Assembly (NCBI GenBank): GCA_041650055.1
Contig: JBAZLV010000004.1
Location: 1 to 64,000 of the forward strand
Source: JBAZLV01 sp041650055
Lineage (GTDB): Bacteria > Nitrospirota > UBA9217
Direction: 5' to 3'
Length of the DNA: 64,000 bases
Part shown: positions 8,706 through 17,164 of the stretch, in pieces
Layout: the number at the start of each line of letters is the position of its first letter
How positions within the stretch are numbered: the first letter of the stretch is position 1
Program-made: the position numbers and the translations under genes
The notes under the pieces: model-generated
Told to the model about the DNA's origin: nothing
Seen by the model: only the letters and a program-made list of their open reading frames with translations
Database searches by the model: none

Positions 8706-8737
8706 AAAGCCATAACCGCATCCGATTATGGCTTTTT
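8706..8737. terminator. Terminator hairpin after tRNA-Pro
   Basis: AAAGCCATAA (8706-8715) pairs with TTATGGCTTT (8726-8735). It lies directly downstream of the minus-strand tRNA-Pro and is followed there by TTTCTCTCTT. The plus-strand side has a cleaner T run, so it may work both ways. Confidence 0.6.
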
Positions 8738-8741
8738 AAAT

Positions 8742-8818
8742 TGGTCGGGGCGAGCCGATTTGAACGGCCGACCACTCGCACCCCAAGCGAGTACGCTACC
8801 AGGCTGCGCCACGCCCCG
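8742..8818 (-). tRNA. tRNA-Pro (anticodon GGG)
   Basis: A 77-nt tRNA with encoded CCA. The 7-bp acceptor CGGGGCG/CGCCCCG is fully paired, the anticodon stem-loop is CTCGC-TTGGGGT-GCGAG with GGG at 34-36, and the T loop is GTTCAAATC. It begins 5 bases after the merR stop codon on the same strand, so it is probably processed from the ihfA-merR transcript. Confidence 0.95.
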
Positions 8819-8823
8819 TTTAT

Positions 8824-9150
8824 CTATTGTAATAATTCCAGTACTTCCCGTAATTCTTTCTTTGCTGCTTCAATCGCTGCAAGCGACGGTTGTTCTCTCC
8901 CGGCACTCTGTAAATGTTTTCTGGCACCGGCAATTGTGTATCCGTCTTTGTACAGTAATTGTTTTACCTGAAGAATAGCGTCGATATTTTTTTTTGTGTA
9001 GAGACGCTGGTGTGATACACCTTTATTCGGTTTGATGTGTGGAAATTCAGTTTCCCAATACCGAAGCACATGCGCTTCAAGACCGGTCATACGGCTTACT
9101 TCTCCGATCCGGTAAAACAATTTACTCGGTTTTGGGTAATTCGATGACAT
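8824..9150 (-). CDS. MerR-family transcriptional regulator
   Basis: A 108-residue DNA-binding protein. Residues about 12-80 form a MerR winged helix-turn-helix (YRIGEVSRMTGLEAHVLRYWE, then GYTIAGARKHL). The tail (AAIEAAKKELREVLELLQ) is a short dimerisation helix with no effector domain and no metal-binding cysteines. The start overlaps ihfA by 29 bases, which suggests translational coupling. This small MerR next to ihfA and tRNA-Pro is a layout I associate with deltaproteobacteria and relatives. Its target is not known from the sequence. Confidence 0.9.
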   Translation of the reverse strand: MSSNYPKPSKLFYRIGEVSRMTGLEAHVLRYWETEFPHIKPNKGVSHQRLYTKKNIDAILQVKQLLYKDGYTIAGARKHLQSAGREQPSLAAIEAAKKELREVLELLQ

Positions 9151-9412
9151 GCTCTTTAAATATCATACTCGGCCGGAAACTGACAACCTTCCTTGGTGTA
9201 ATCTCTATTTCCTGGCCTGTTTTTGGATTACGACCCTTCCGCGAGTTTTTGCTACGAACGACAAAATTACCAAACCCAGAAAGCTTGACTGTTTCACCTT
9301 CCTTTAAGGTCTGTTTAATCATATCCAGAATCATCTCGACAAGCTCTTCTGCGTCCTGCTTCGGCAAGCCGACTTTCTCAAAAACTTCTGAGATGATGTC
9401 TGCTTTCGTCAT
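9122..9412 (-). CDS. ihfA: Integration host factor alpha subunit
   Basis: A 96-residue nucleoid protein of the HU/IHF family that bends DNA. It starts MTKADIISEVFEKVGLP and carries GFGNFVVRSKNSRKGRNPKTG, the DNA-intercalating beta-arm region, followed by ITPRKVVSFRPS. IHF-alpha rather than HU is suggested by the N-terminal T-K-A-D and the length, but is not certain. The ATG at 9412 has GGAGGGG upstream; a longer in-frame start is not needed. First gene of an ihfA-merR-tRNA-Pro transcript. Confidence 0.92.
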   Translation of the reverse strand: MTKADIISEVFEKVGLPKQDAEELVEMILDMIKQTLKEGETVKLSGFGNFVVRSKNSRKGRNPKTGQEIEITPRKVVSFRPSMIFKEHVIELPKTE

Positions 9413-9541
9413 AGACCCCTCCTCATTACGGGACTTACTATAGTGCATAAGCACTTCAAAGTCAAGGCAAAATTGACCGTTTCCCGTCTCTTCTCATGAT
9501 TCTTTTCATGCAGTATTGTAAAAGGGAAGCTCTCAGTTGTC

Positions 9542-9569
9542 TTGACTTTCCTCCTCCTTATGTTATCCT
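9542..9569 (+). promoter_or_regulatory. Probable sigma-70 promoter of the nuo operon
   Basis: TTGACT (9542-9547), a 16-base spacer, and TATCCT (9564-9569) preceded by TG as an extended -10. The predicted start of transcription is at about 9576, only 0-2 bases before the nuoA ATG at 9578. Confidence 0.5.
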
Positions 9570-9577
9570 TTTTTCAT

Positions 9578-9961
9578 ATGAATGGGACAGGTGCGGAAAC
9601 GGTATTCTGGCCACTGGCGGTCTATTTTGCCGCTGTGTTAATCATTGTCTCCATCATGATCGCCCTCTCGTATGTTCTCGGGGAACGGCATCAGGAACCA
9701 CAAACCGGGGAGCAGTATGAATCCGGCATTGTTCCGACCGGATCGGCCAGAGTGCGCATTGACATAAAATTTTATCTCATTGCGATGTTTTTCGTGATTT
9801 TTGACCTTGAAGCGGTTTTTATCTTCGCCTGGGCAGTCTCGATTCGAGAAACAGGATGGCCGGGATATATTGAAATGATGATTTTCATAGGCATCCTGTT
9901 CATTGCTCTTGTTTATTTATGGCGACTTCGAGCCCTGGAATGGGGAAAATTCGTACGATAA
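9578..9961 (+). CDS. nuoA: NADH-quinone oxidoreductase subunit A
   Basis: Membrane subunit of complex I, 127 residues with three membrane helices. The conserved YESGIVPTGSARVRIDIKFY loop near the quinone channel and the FDLEAVFIFAWA helix are present. The ATG at 9578 is preferred because upstream in-frame codons (to a TTG at 9542) run through the predicted promoter. No ribosome site precedes it, which together with the promoter position suggests a leaderless message. First gene of the nuoABCDEFGHIJKLMN operon. Confidence 0.93.
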   Translation: MNGTGAETVFWPLAVYFAAVLIIVSIMIALSYVLGERHQEPQTGEQYESGIVPTGSARVRIDIKFYLIAMFFVIFDLEAVFIFAWAVSIRETGWPGYIEMMIFIGILFIALVYLWRLRALEWGKFVR

Positions 9962-10027
9962 TTTCGTCTGTCGTTTCATATCTCTCAGCCTTCACCATAC
10001 AGTATGTCTGCAGGAAAGGATTGCCGA

Positions 10028-10651
10028 ATGCGATTTTCGCTCACAAACCCTGATAGTGTTAATCAGAATACTTTGGAAGATGTTGTTCGGAAGAACATTA
10101 TCATGGCCAAATTGCAGGACATGGTCGCATGGGGAAGAAAAAACTCCATCTGGCCGTTTAATTTCGGTCTTTCCTGCTGTTATGTGGAAATGGCAACGAG
10201 CCTGACGAGCAAATATGATATTGCCCGTTTTGGTGCGGAAGTCATGCGCAGTTCTCCCCGGGAAGCCGATATGATGGTCGTTGCAGGCACCGTCTTCATT
10301 AAAGTAGCGCCAATTATCAAGCGCTTGTATGAACAGATGATGGAGCCGCGATGGGTAATCTCCATGGGTTCGTGTGCAAATTCCGGAGGAATGTACGATA
10401 TTTACAGTGTGGTGCAAGGAGTGGATAAATTTCTTCCGGTTGATGTCTATGTTCCCGGCTGCCCTCCCCGGCCGGATGCCTTTATGGAAGGTCTGCTTCT
10501 CTTAAGCGAAAAGGTCAGCAAAGAACAACGGCCGCTCAGTTGGGTTGCAGGACAGCAGGAAAGCGTGCGGCCATCCATGCCCTCGCTGCGAGACAGTAAG
10601 CGGAAAGAACGCCAACAGGCAACCGTCTTTCGTTCCATGGATGAAGTATAA
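10028..10651 (+). CDS. nuoB: NADH-quinone oxidoreductase subunit B
   Basis: Peripheral-arm subunit of complex I carrying the terminal [4Fe-4S] cluster N2, next to the quinone site. The 207-residue protein has the tandem Cys pair in FGLSCCYVEM, GSCANSGGMYD and VPGCPPRPDA, the four ligands of N2. The start at 10028 is chosen because AGGAAAGGA lies about 7 bases upstream; an in-frame ATG at 10004 would add eight residues. The C-terminal 40 residues are basic and longer than in many NuoB proteins. Confidence 0.94.
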   Translation: MRFSLTNPDSVNQNTLEDVVRKNIIMAKLQDMVAWGRKNSIWPFNFGLSCCYVEMATSLTSKYDIARFGAEVMRSSPREADMMVVAGTVFIKVAPIIKRLYEQMMEPRWVISMGSCANSGGMYDIYSVVQGVDKFLPVDVYVPGCPPRPDAFMEGLLLLSEKVSKEQRPLSWVAGQQESVRPSMPSLRDSKRKERQQATVFRSMDEV

Positions 10652-10709
10652 GAAGTTCCAATAATTCTTTTGAACTTCAAGCTTTGTAATTTGACCTTTA
10701 ATTGATCCC

Positions 10710-12458
10710 ATGACCTCAAATCATTCCATTCTTGTTGAATTAAAAGCATTCTTCGGCAATGCCATTCTCGCTGCCCAGGAAACAAAGGATGCTGTTCCTA
10801 CCCTCTGGGTAACAAAGCATAGCATTCATGATATGCTGAAGCATCTTAAATGCAACAGTAAACAGCCGTATCGCATGTTGTACGATCTAACCGCAATTGA
10901 CGAACGTACCCGTATCAATCGGCAGGATCAGCCTGAAAGTGATTACACCGTTGTCTACCATCTTCTGTCCTATGACAGAAATGAGGACATCAGAATCAAG
11001 GTTCCCTTGCAGGAAGATTTTTTGTCACTGCAATCCATCACCGATCTCTGGGAATCCGCAAACTGGTACGAACGAGAAGTCTGGGACATGTTCGGGGTGA
11101 AATTTGACGGGCATCCTCATTTAAAAAGAATCTTAATGCCATCATCCTGGAACGGCCACCCTCTTCGGAAAGACCATCCGGCACGGGCAACAGAAATGGA
11201 TACGTTCGAGCTGCCGGATGAAAAGCAATTCTCTGAACAAGCCGAACTTCAATTCAAACCTGAGGAATGGGGAATGAAACGGCATGGCAAGGATTCTGAT
11301 TTCATGTTCCTGAATCTCGGGCCGCAACATCCGTCTACGCATGGCCTTTTCAGGGTCATCGCGCAGCTCGATGGAGAACACATCGTTGATGCGGCCGTTG
11401 ACATCGGGTTTCATCACCGCGGCGCTGAAAAAATGGGTGAGCGTCAGTCCTGGCACACGTATATCCCGTATACCGACCGCGTTGATTACCTCGGTGGCGT
11501 TATCAATAATCTTGCCTATTGTCTTGCTGTGGAACAGCTTGCCGGAATCGAGGTCCCGGATCGGGCAAAAGTGATTCGGGTACTGTTATCCGAACTCTTT
11601 CGGATTCAAAGTCATCTTGTCTGGTACGGAACCTTTGCCCAGGATCTTGGAGCTCTTTCTCCGGTTTTTTATATGTTTACTGACCGGGAAAAAATATTCG
11701 AGATTATTGAAGCGGTGTGTGGCGGCAGGATGCATCCGGAATGGTTCAGGATCGGTGGTGTTGCATCGGATCTCCCCCGTGGATGGGATGGACTGGTACG
11801 GTCATTTCTCAATTACCTGCCACCCCGCCTCAAGCAATACGATAAAATTGTCATGAAAAACAAAATATTGAAAGCACGGTCAATCGGGATCGGAAAATAC
11901 TCGCTCGATGATGCAATTGAATGGGGTGTAACCGGCCCTGGTTTACGCGCGTGCGGATTGGAATGGGATTTCCGGAAAAAACGGCCGTATTCGGGCTACG
12001 AACAATTTGAATTTGATATACCGACTGCGGTGCATGGTGATTGCTACGACCGGGGGCTCGTACGAATTGAAGAAATGTGGCAGAGTCTCAGGATCATTGA
12101 GCAATGCTTGAACAATATGCCGTCCGGCCCGTATAAATCAACGCATCCGCTCACCACTCCGCCTTTGAGGGATGAAACCATGCATGATATTGAAACCCTC
12201 ATCAACCATTTTCTGGGAGTGAGCTGGGGGCCGGTCATCCCGCCGGGCGAATCGTTTTTCGGAATAGAAGCCACGAAGGGCAATAACGGGTACTATCTGG
12301 TCAGCGATGGAAACACAACATCGTATCGAACCCGGATACGAACTCCGTCATTCCCGAATCTCCAGATGGTGCCGAAAATGTGCAAAGGATTAATGATTGC
12401 GGATCTTATGGCGATTCTCGGAAGCATTGATTTTGTACTCGCTGATCTTGACCGTTAA
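10710..12458 (+). CDS. nuoCD: Fused NADH-quinone oxidoreductase subunits C and D
   Basis: A 582-residue fusion of the 30-kDa and 49-kDa complex I subunits. Residues about 1-170 are NuoC-like (ANWYEREVWDMFGVKFDGH, then LRKDHPA). Residues about 195-582 are NuoD-like (LNLGPQHPSTHGLFR, DIGFHHRGAEKM, YLGGVINN, and the terminal DLMAILGSIDFVLADLDR). The C-D fusion is the arrangement known from E. coli and several other groups. A 58-base gap before it carries half of a dispersed AT-rich repeat. Confidence 0.95.
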   Translation: MTSNHSILVELKAFFGNAILAAQETKDAVPTLWVTKHSIHDMLKHLKCNSKQPYRMLYDLTAIDERTRINRQDQPESDYTVVYHLLSYDRNEDIRIKVPLQEDFLSLQSITDLWESANWYEREVWDMFGVKFDGHPHLKRILMPSSWNGHPLRKDHPARATEMDTFELPDEKQFSEQAELQFKPEEWGMKRHGKDSDFMFLNLGPQHPSTHGLFRVIAQLDGEHIVDAAVDIGFHHRGAEKMGERQSWHTYIPYTDRVDYLGGVINNLAYCLAVEQLAGIEVPDRAKVIRVLLSELFRIQSHLVWYGTFAQDLGALSPVFYMFTDREKIFEIIEAVCGGRMHPEWFRIGGVASDLPRGWDGLVRSFLNYLPPRLKQYDKIVMKNKILKARSIGIGKYSLDDAIEWGVTGPGLRACGLEWDFRKKRPYSGYEQFEFDIPTAVHGDCYDRGLVRIEEMWQSLRIIEQCLNNMPSGPYKSTHPLTTPPLRDETMHDIETLINHFLGVSWGPVIPPGESFFGIEATKGNNGYYLVSDGNTTSYRTRIRTPSFPNLQMVPKMCKGLMIADLMAILGSIDFVLADLDR

Positions 12459-12472
12459 GAGAGTGAAAAGCC

Positions 12473-12937
12473 ATGTTAACTGAACTGGAAATAAAAGAAA
12501 TAACCGCTGAATTTGCACATGCTCCGACAAAGGCATCGGTATGCGTGGAAGCATTAAACATGGTACAGCGTCGACGTGGATGGATTTCAGATGAAGTTCT
12601 TGCGGACATTGCAGTACTGCTGGATATGAGTGTGCATGAACTTGAGAATGTGGCGACATTTTACAGCCTGATTTTTCGAAAGCCGGTAGGTCGCCATGTT
12701 ATTCTGATCTGTGACAGTGTCAGCTGCTGGATCATCGGTTTTCATCCCCTGCTCGACTATTGCAAACAGAATCTGGGCATCGGGTTCGGAGAAACAACGG
12801 AAGACAAGCGTTTTACGCTTCTGCCGGTTGCCTGCCTGGGAGCATGCGATCGTGCTCCGGCGATGATGGTGAATAATGATCTGTATGGGCCAGTGACAGC
12901 TGACATGATGGAAACCATTTTTAAAAAATATGTATAA
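12473..12937 (+). CDS. nuoE: NADH-quinone oxidoreductase subunit E
   Basis: A 154-residue thioredoxin-fold subunit of the NADH-oxidising module, binding the [2Fe-2S] cluster N1a. Cluster ligands are seen in CDSVSCW and in LGACDR/VACLGAC, spaced as in the family. The N-terminal KASVCVEALNMVQRRRGWIS helical region is typical. A GAGAGTGAAAA ribosome site precedes the ATG. It overlaps the start assigned to nuoF by 8 bases. Confidence 0.94.
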   Translation: MLTELEIKEITAEFAHAPTKASVCVEALNMVQRRRGWISDEVLADIAVLLDMSVHELENVATFYSLIFRKPVGRHVILICDSVSCWIIGFHPLLDYCKQNLGIGFGETTEDKRFTLLPVACLGACDRAPAMMVNNDLYGPVTADMMETIFKKYV

Positions 12938-14225
12938 CGCTATGGAACAGCCTTTAACCCACAATATACGCCCTGGATACCAACCGCTTTCTCTGAAAGA
13001 ATATGAAGCGGCAGGCGGTTATCAATCTCTTCTTAAAATGCTGACGATGACTCCCCAGGACATTCAGAATCTTGTGACTGCATCAAATCTCCGGGGCCGT
13101 GGAGGAGCCGGATTTCCAACCGGTAAAAAATGGAGTTTTGTTCCGATGGGGCCGCAGGCACGGAGACCCAAATATTTCATTATGAATGCGGATGAAATGG
13201 AGCCGGGAACATTTAAAGATCGGGCATTACTGGAAGGTGATCCGCATCTTGTGATTGAGAGTATGATTGTAAGCTCCTATGCCATTGAGGCTGAACAAGC
13301 TGTTATTTTTATCCGTGCTGAATATCCTCTTGCAGCACAACGATTGAACCAGGCAATTGCTGAAGCATATGAGAACAATTACCTCGGTAAAAATATCCTA
13401 AAATCCGATTACAGTCTCGATCTTCGCGTTCATAGGAGCGCCGGCAGATATATGTGCGGGGAAGAGACCGGGTTGATAAATGCTTTGGAAGGCAAACGAG
13501 CAATTCCGCGTCCAAAGCCGCCGTATCCGCAGATCGCAGGTCTTTTTGGTAAACCGACCGTTGTAAATAATGTAGAAACTATTGCATGCGTACCGCATAT
13601 CGTAAACAACGGACCGGAATGGTTCAGGAACTTGAGCAGACCTTCAAGCAGGACTACTGATGGCGGAAACAAACTGTACGGGATAAGCGGACGGGTTAAA
13701 AAACCCGGACTTTGGGAACTGCCTATGGGAACCACCCTGAGGGAAATTCTTGAAGAGCACGCCGGTGGCATGATGGACGGATACAAGTTTCGTGGTGTGA
13801 TACCAGGCGGCGCATCAACGGGTTTTCTCGTAGAAAAGCATCTTGATGTGGTCATGGATTTTGATACGGTCGAAAAAACAGGAAGCAGGCTGGGCACCGG
13901 TACCATGATGATCCTGGATGATAAAACATGCCCTGTCGGATTCGTACGAAATCTTATTACATTCTTTGCACGGGAGTCATGCGGATGGTGCACACCCTGC
14001 CGTGATGGCCTTCCATGGATAGAAAAGATACTGACTGCCTTTGAAGAAGGAACAGGCAAAATTGCTGATATTGATATTCTCGAGCAACACTGCACACTAC
14101 TCGGACCTGGCAATACATTCTGTGCTCTTGCGCCCGGAGCAATGGAACCGCTCCAGAGCGCACTCAAATATTTTCGCGAGGATTTTGAAAGACATATTTG
14201 GGATGAAGGATGCCCATACCGATAG
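12930..14225 (+). CDS. nuoF: NADH-quinone oxidoreductase subunit F (NADH- and FMN-binding)
   Basis: A 431-residue subunit where NADH is oxidised. It has the FMN/NADH glycine-rich loop LRGRGGAGFPTGKKW, an SLBB region, and the [4Fe-4S] N3 ligands in ESCGWCTPCRDG plus the downstream Cys in LEQHCTLLG. The first ATG (12930) overlaps nuoE; an ATG at 12942 would remove four residues and is about equally possible. The gene ends just before a dispersed repeat that separates it from nuoG. Confidence 0.95.
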   Translation: MYNAMEQPLTHNIRPGYQPLSLKEYEAAGGYQSLLKMLTMTPQDIQNLVTASNLRGRGGAGFPTGKKWSFVPMGPQARRPKYFIMNADEMEPGTFKDRALLEGDPHLVIESMIVSSYAIEAEQAVIFIRAEYPLAAQRLNQAIAEAYENNYLGKNILKSDYSLDLRVHRSAGRYMCGEETGLINALEGKRAIPRPKPPYPQIAGLFGKPTVVNNVETIACVPHIVNNGPEWFRNLSRPSSRTTDGGNKLYGISGRVKKPGLWELPMGTTLREILEEHAGGMMDGYKFRGVIPGGASTGFLVEKHLDVVMDFDTVEKTGSRLGTGTMMILDDKTCPVGFVRNLITFFARESCGWCTPCRDGLPWIEKILTAFEEGTGKIADIDILEQHCTLLGPGNTFCALAPGAMEPLQSALKYFREDFERHIWDEGCPYR

Positions 14226-14231
14226 CGACAG

Positions 14232-14345
14232 CAATTACAAAGTTCAAAGTTCAAAAGAATGTCTAAGAATCAATATAAATAAAAAAGCTTGGCTCATTTC
14301 TTTCTTTGAGCTTGATTTGAACCTTGGATTTTTAGCTTTGACATT
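14232..14345. repeat. Dispersed AT-rich palindromic repeat between nuoF and nuoG
   Basis: Imperfect inverted arms: AAAGTTCAAAGTTCAAAAG on the left and TTTGAGCTTGATTTGAACC on the right, with an inner AAAAAAGCTTGGCTC/GAGCTTG pairing. The same word family (TTTGAACTTT, TTGGATTTT, TTTGACATT) recurs at 53881-53980 and, as a half copy, at 10652-10709. This is a REP-like or small mobile palindrome in an operon gap. Confidence 0.55.
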
Positions 14346-14351
14346 ATCACT

Positions 14352-17162
14352 ATGATCACCATTTACATTGAAAACAAGCCATATCAGGTCAAAAAAGATC
14401 AGAATCTGTTGCAGGCTTGCCTGTCGCTGGGATTTGACCTTCCGTATTTCTGCTGGCATCCCGTACTGCATTCTGTCGGCGCATGCCGACAATGTGCAGT
14501 CAAACAATTCAAGGATGAACAAGATGCCAAGGGAAAGATCATTATGGCATGTATGATGCCTGTGTCTGATAACATGCGTATTTCCATCAATGATCCTGAG
14601 GCACAAGCCTTTCGTGCAAGCGTCATTGAATGGCTCATGCTGAATCATCCGCATGATTGCCCGGTCTGTGACGAAGGAGGCGAATGCCACCTCCAGGATA
14701 TGACCGTGATGACCGGTCACACGTATCGCAGAACGCGCTTCCCCAAACGTACGCATACCAATCAGGACTTGGGTCCTTTTATTAATCATGAAATGAACCG
14801 TTGTATTGCCTGTTATCGATGCGTCCGGTTTTACAAGGATTATGCGGGAGGCCGCGATCTCGATGTCTTCGCATCCCATGATTATGTCTATTTTGGCCGA
14901 CATAAAGATGGTCCGCTTGAGAGCGAATTCAGCGGCAACCTAATTGAAGTATGTCCCACAGGGGTATTTACGGACAAGACGCTCCAACGCCATTACACCA
15001 GGAAATGGGACCTTCAGACCGCACCTTCCATTTGCGTGCATTGCGGCATCGGATGCAACACTATTCCTGGAGAACGGTACGGCAGCCTCCGCAGAATAGT
15101 GAACCGCTATAACGGTGAGGTGAACGGATATTTCCTGTGCGATCGCGGCCGATTCGGGTATGAATTCGTAAACAATGACAAACGAATTCGCGAGCCCCTT
15201 TTAAATACCACTATTCAACCTGCTGTGAACTCAGAAACCCCATCGGAAATCAAAGGGACAGCATACCCGGAACCGTCGAAATCTTTTTGTGTATCCAAGG
15301 AAACCGCACTTCATCATATCCAGAATATTTTCGCCGATTGTGCTCATGTCATCGGGATTGGTTCTCCTCGCGCCTCACAAGAATCGAATGTCATGCTCAG
15401 GTCATTCGTCGGGACTGATAATTTCTATTCCGGAATGGAACACCAGCAGCAGGAACTCATTTCTCAAATTATCGAGATACTCCAAAAAAATCCGGCATGG
15501 TCGCCTTCGCTGCATGATGCCCAGATGACTGATGCAGTGTTGATCCTGGGCGAGGATATCACGAACACCGCACCCATGCTCGATCTCGCTGTCCGTCAGG
15601 CGATACGAAACAAACCACTTGAACAGACAAGAGCCATGCACCTTCCGGATTGGTATGACAACGCAGTCCGGACAGTAATCCAGGGCCAAAAAGGCCCCCT
15701 GTATATCATGACTCCGATTGCAACCAAACTCGATTCTCAGGCAACCCTAACGTATCATGCCTCACCTGATGATATTGCACGACTTGGATTTGCAATTGCG
15801 CATGAGTTATGTCCTGAATCGCCATCAGTGCCAGGCATATCGGAGGATATTGAACGGGACAAACTTGTTTCCCTTGTCCCGGAAATATCTGCTTGCTTGA
15901 AAAACGCAAAACATCCGCTCATAATTTCCGGAACAAGCCTGGGAAGTAAACGTATCATCCAGGCAGCAGCAAACATTGCATGGTCACTGTCCCAAAACGG
16001 AAGCCCGGCTGCCCTTTGCTACACGGTTCCTGAATGCAACAGCATGGGCGCCGGACTGATCAATGGCAAACCGCTGGATGAGGCATTCCAGTCAATCAGG
16101 GATAACGGCATTTCAGCAGTCATACTTCTTGAAAATGATATTTTCCTTCGGGCTGAGAAACAAATGGTTCAGGATTTTTTAATTAGGGCAACTCATGTCA
16201 TTGCAATCGATCACACCTTGAACGCGACGACTGATCTGGCAGAGCTCGTACTTCCGGCTGGAACATTCGCAGAAGCCGATGGAACACTGGTCAACAATGA
16301 AGGCCGCGCCCAGAGATTCTACCAGGTCTTTGCGCCTGAGCATGCTATCCAGGAAAGTTGGAGATGGATTCATGACATTCAAGAAATATGCAGGAAAAAG
16401 AAACAGGGCGATCTCAGACCAATTGGATCATCAAAATCTATTTCATTATTCGACTCTATTGGTTTTCTCATGACAGAATCCATCCCCCTATTCAAGCCGG
16501 TTCTCGATCTCGCGCCTCCAGCTGATTTTCGTATTCACGGAATGCGGATCCCGCGCCAGCCTCATCGTTCCAGCGGACGGACCGCAATCAATACAGACAA
16601 GAATGTGCATGAACAAAAGCCTCCTGATGATCAGGATGCGCCATTTTCTTTTTCCATGGAAGGTTATGCGGGCATACCGCCTGCTCCGCTTATGCCCCGG
16701 TACTGGTGGCCGGGCTGGAATTCGCCGCAAGCCGTAAACAAGTTTCAACAAGAGGTCGCCGGTCCCCTTCTTGGCGGCGATCCAGGCAAACGGCTGATTG
16801 AGCCGCCTTCCGAACCTCTAAACAAGTTCTTTAAATCTATTCCTAATGGCTTCATGCCGAAGAAAGACACATGGCTTCTATTCCCGCTCTATCATATCTA
16901 TGGGTCAGAAGAATTGAGCGTTCTTTCTCCTGGTATAGCAGAGCTGATATCCGATCCGTACCTTGCAATGAATCCGGAAGATGCAAGCTATCTGAATACA
17001 AAAACAGGTGATACAATCGAAATAACACTCAAAGAAAGAAAATTTGCAGTGCGGGTAATTATCGAGGCAAGCATTCCAAAAGGCACGGCTGGCCTGTATG
17101 CAGGAATGTCGAACGATATAAGAATTCACATGCCTTCATACGGCAGTTTGAAAAAACAATAA
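14352..17162 (+). CDS. nuoG: NADH-quinone oxidoreductase subunit G
   Basis: Largest peripheral subunit, 936 residues. The N-terminal [2Fe-2S] ferredoxin part has CWHPVLHSVGACRQCAV. Next come the His-Cys3 cluster ligands HDCPVCDEGGECHLQD, then CIACYRCVRF with a later EVCPTG. A further four-cysteine set, CVHCGIGC plus FLCDRGR, resembles the N7 cluster found in E. coli-type NuoG. The remaining ~650 residues are a molybdopterin-oxidoreductase-like domain without a cofactor role in complex I. Length and motifs match the E. coli type. A dispersed repeat, not a gene, separates it from nuoF. Confidence 0.95.
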   Translation: MITIYIENKPYQVKKDQNLLQACLSLGFDLPYFCWHPVLHSVGACRQCAVKQFKDEQDAKGKIIMACMMPVSDNMRISINDPEAQAFRASVIEWLMLNHPHDCPVCDEGGECHLQDMTVMTGHTYRRTRFPKRTHTNQDLGPFINHEMNRCIACYRCVRFYKDYAGGRDLDVFASHDYVYFGRHKDGPLESEFSGNLIEVCPTGVFTDKTLQRHYTRKWDLQTAPSICVHCGIGCNTIPGERYGSLRRIVNRYNGEVNGYFLCDRGRFGYEFVNNDKRIREPLLNTTIQPAVNSETPSEIKGTAYPEPSKSFCVSKETALHHIQNIFADCAHVIGIGSPRASQESNVMLRSFVGTDNFYSGMEHQQQELISQIIEILQKNPAWSPSLHDAQMTDAVLILGEDITNTAPMLDLAVRQAIRNKPLEQTRAMHLPDWYDNAVRTVIQGQKGPLYIMTPIATKLDSQATLTYHASPDDIARLGFAIAHELCPESPSVPGISEDIERDKLVSLVPEISACLKNAKHPLIISGTSLGSKRIIQAAANIAWSLSQNGSPAALCYTVPECNSMGAGLINGKPLDEAFQSIRDNGISAVILLENDIFLRAEKQMVQDFLIRATHVIAIDHTLNATTDLAELVLPAGTFAEADGTLVNNEGRAQRFYQVFAPEHAIQESWRWIHDIQEICRKKKQGDLRPIGSSKSISLFDSIGFLMTESIPLFKPVLDLAPPADFRIHGMRIPRQPHRSSGRTAINTDKNVHEQKPPDDQDAPFSFSMEGYAGIPPAPLMPRYWWPGWNSPQAVNKFQQEVAGPLLGGDPGKRLIEPPSEPLNKFFKSIPNGFMPKKDTWLLFPLYHIYGSEELSVLSPGIAELISDPYLAMNPEDASYLNTKTGDTIEITLKERKFAVRVIIEASIPKGTAGLYAGMSNDIRIHMPSYGSLKKQ

Positions 17163-17164
17163 CT

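Noticed and set aside
13430..14254. 274-residue open frame on the minus strand
   Set aside because: It lies wholly opposite nuoF, whose motifs are unmistakable; the opposite frame has no ribosome site or family pattern.
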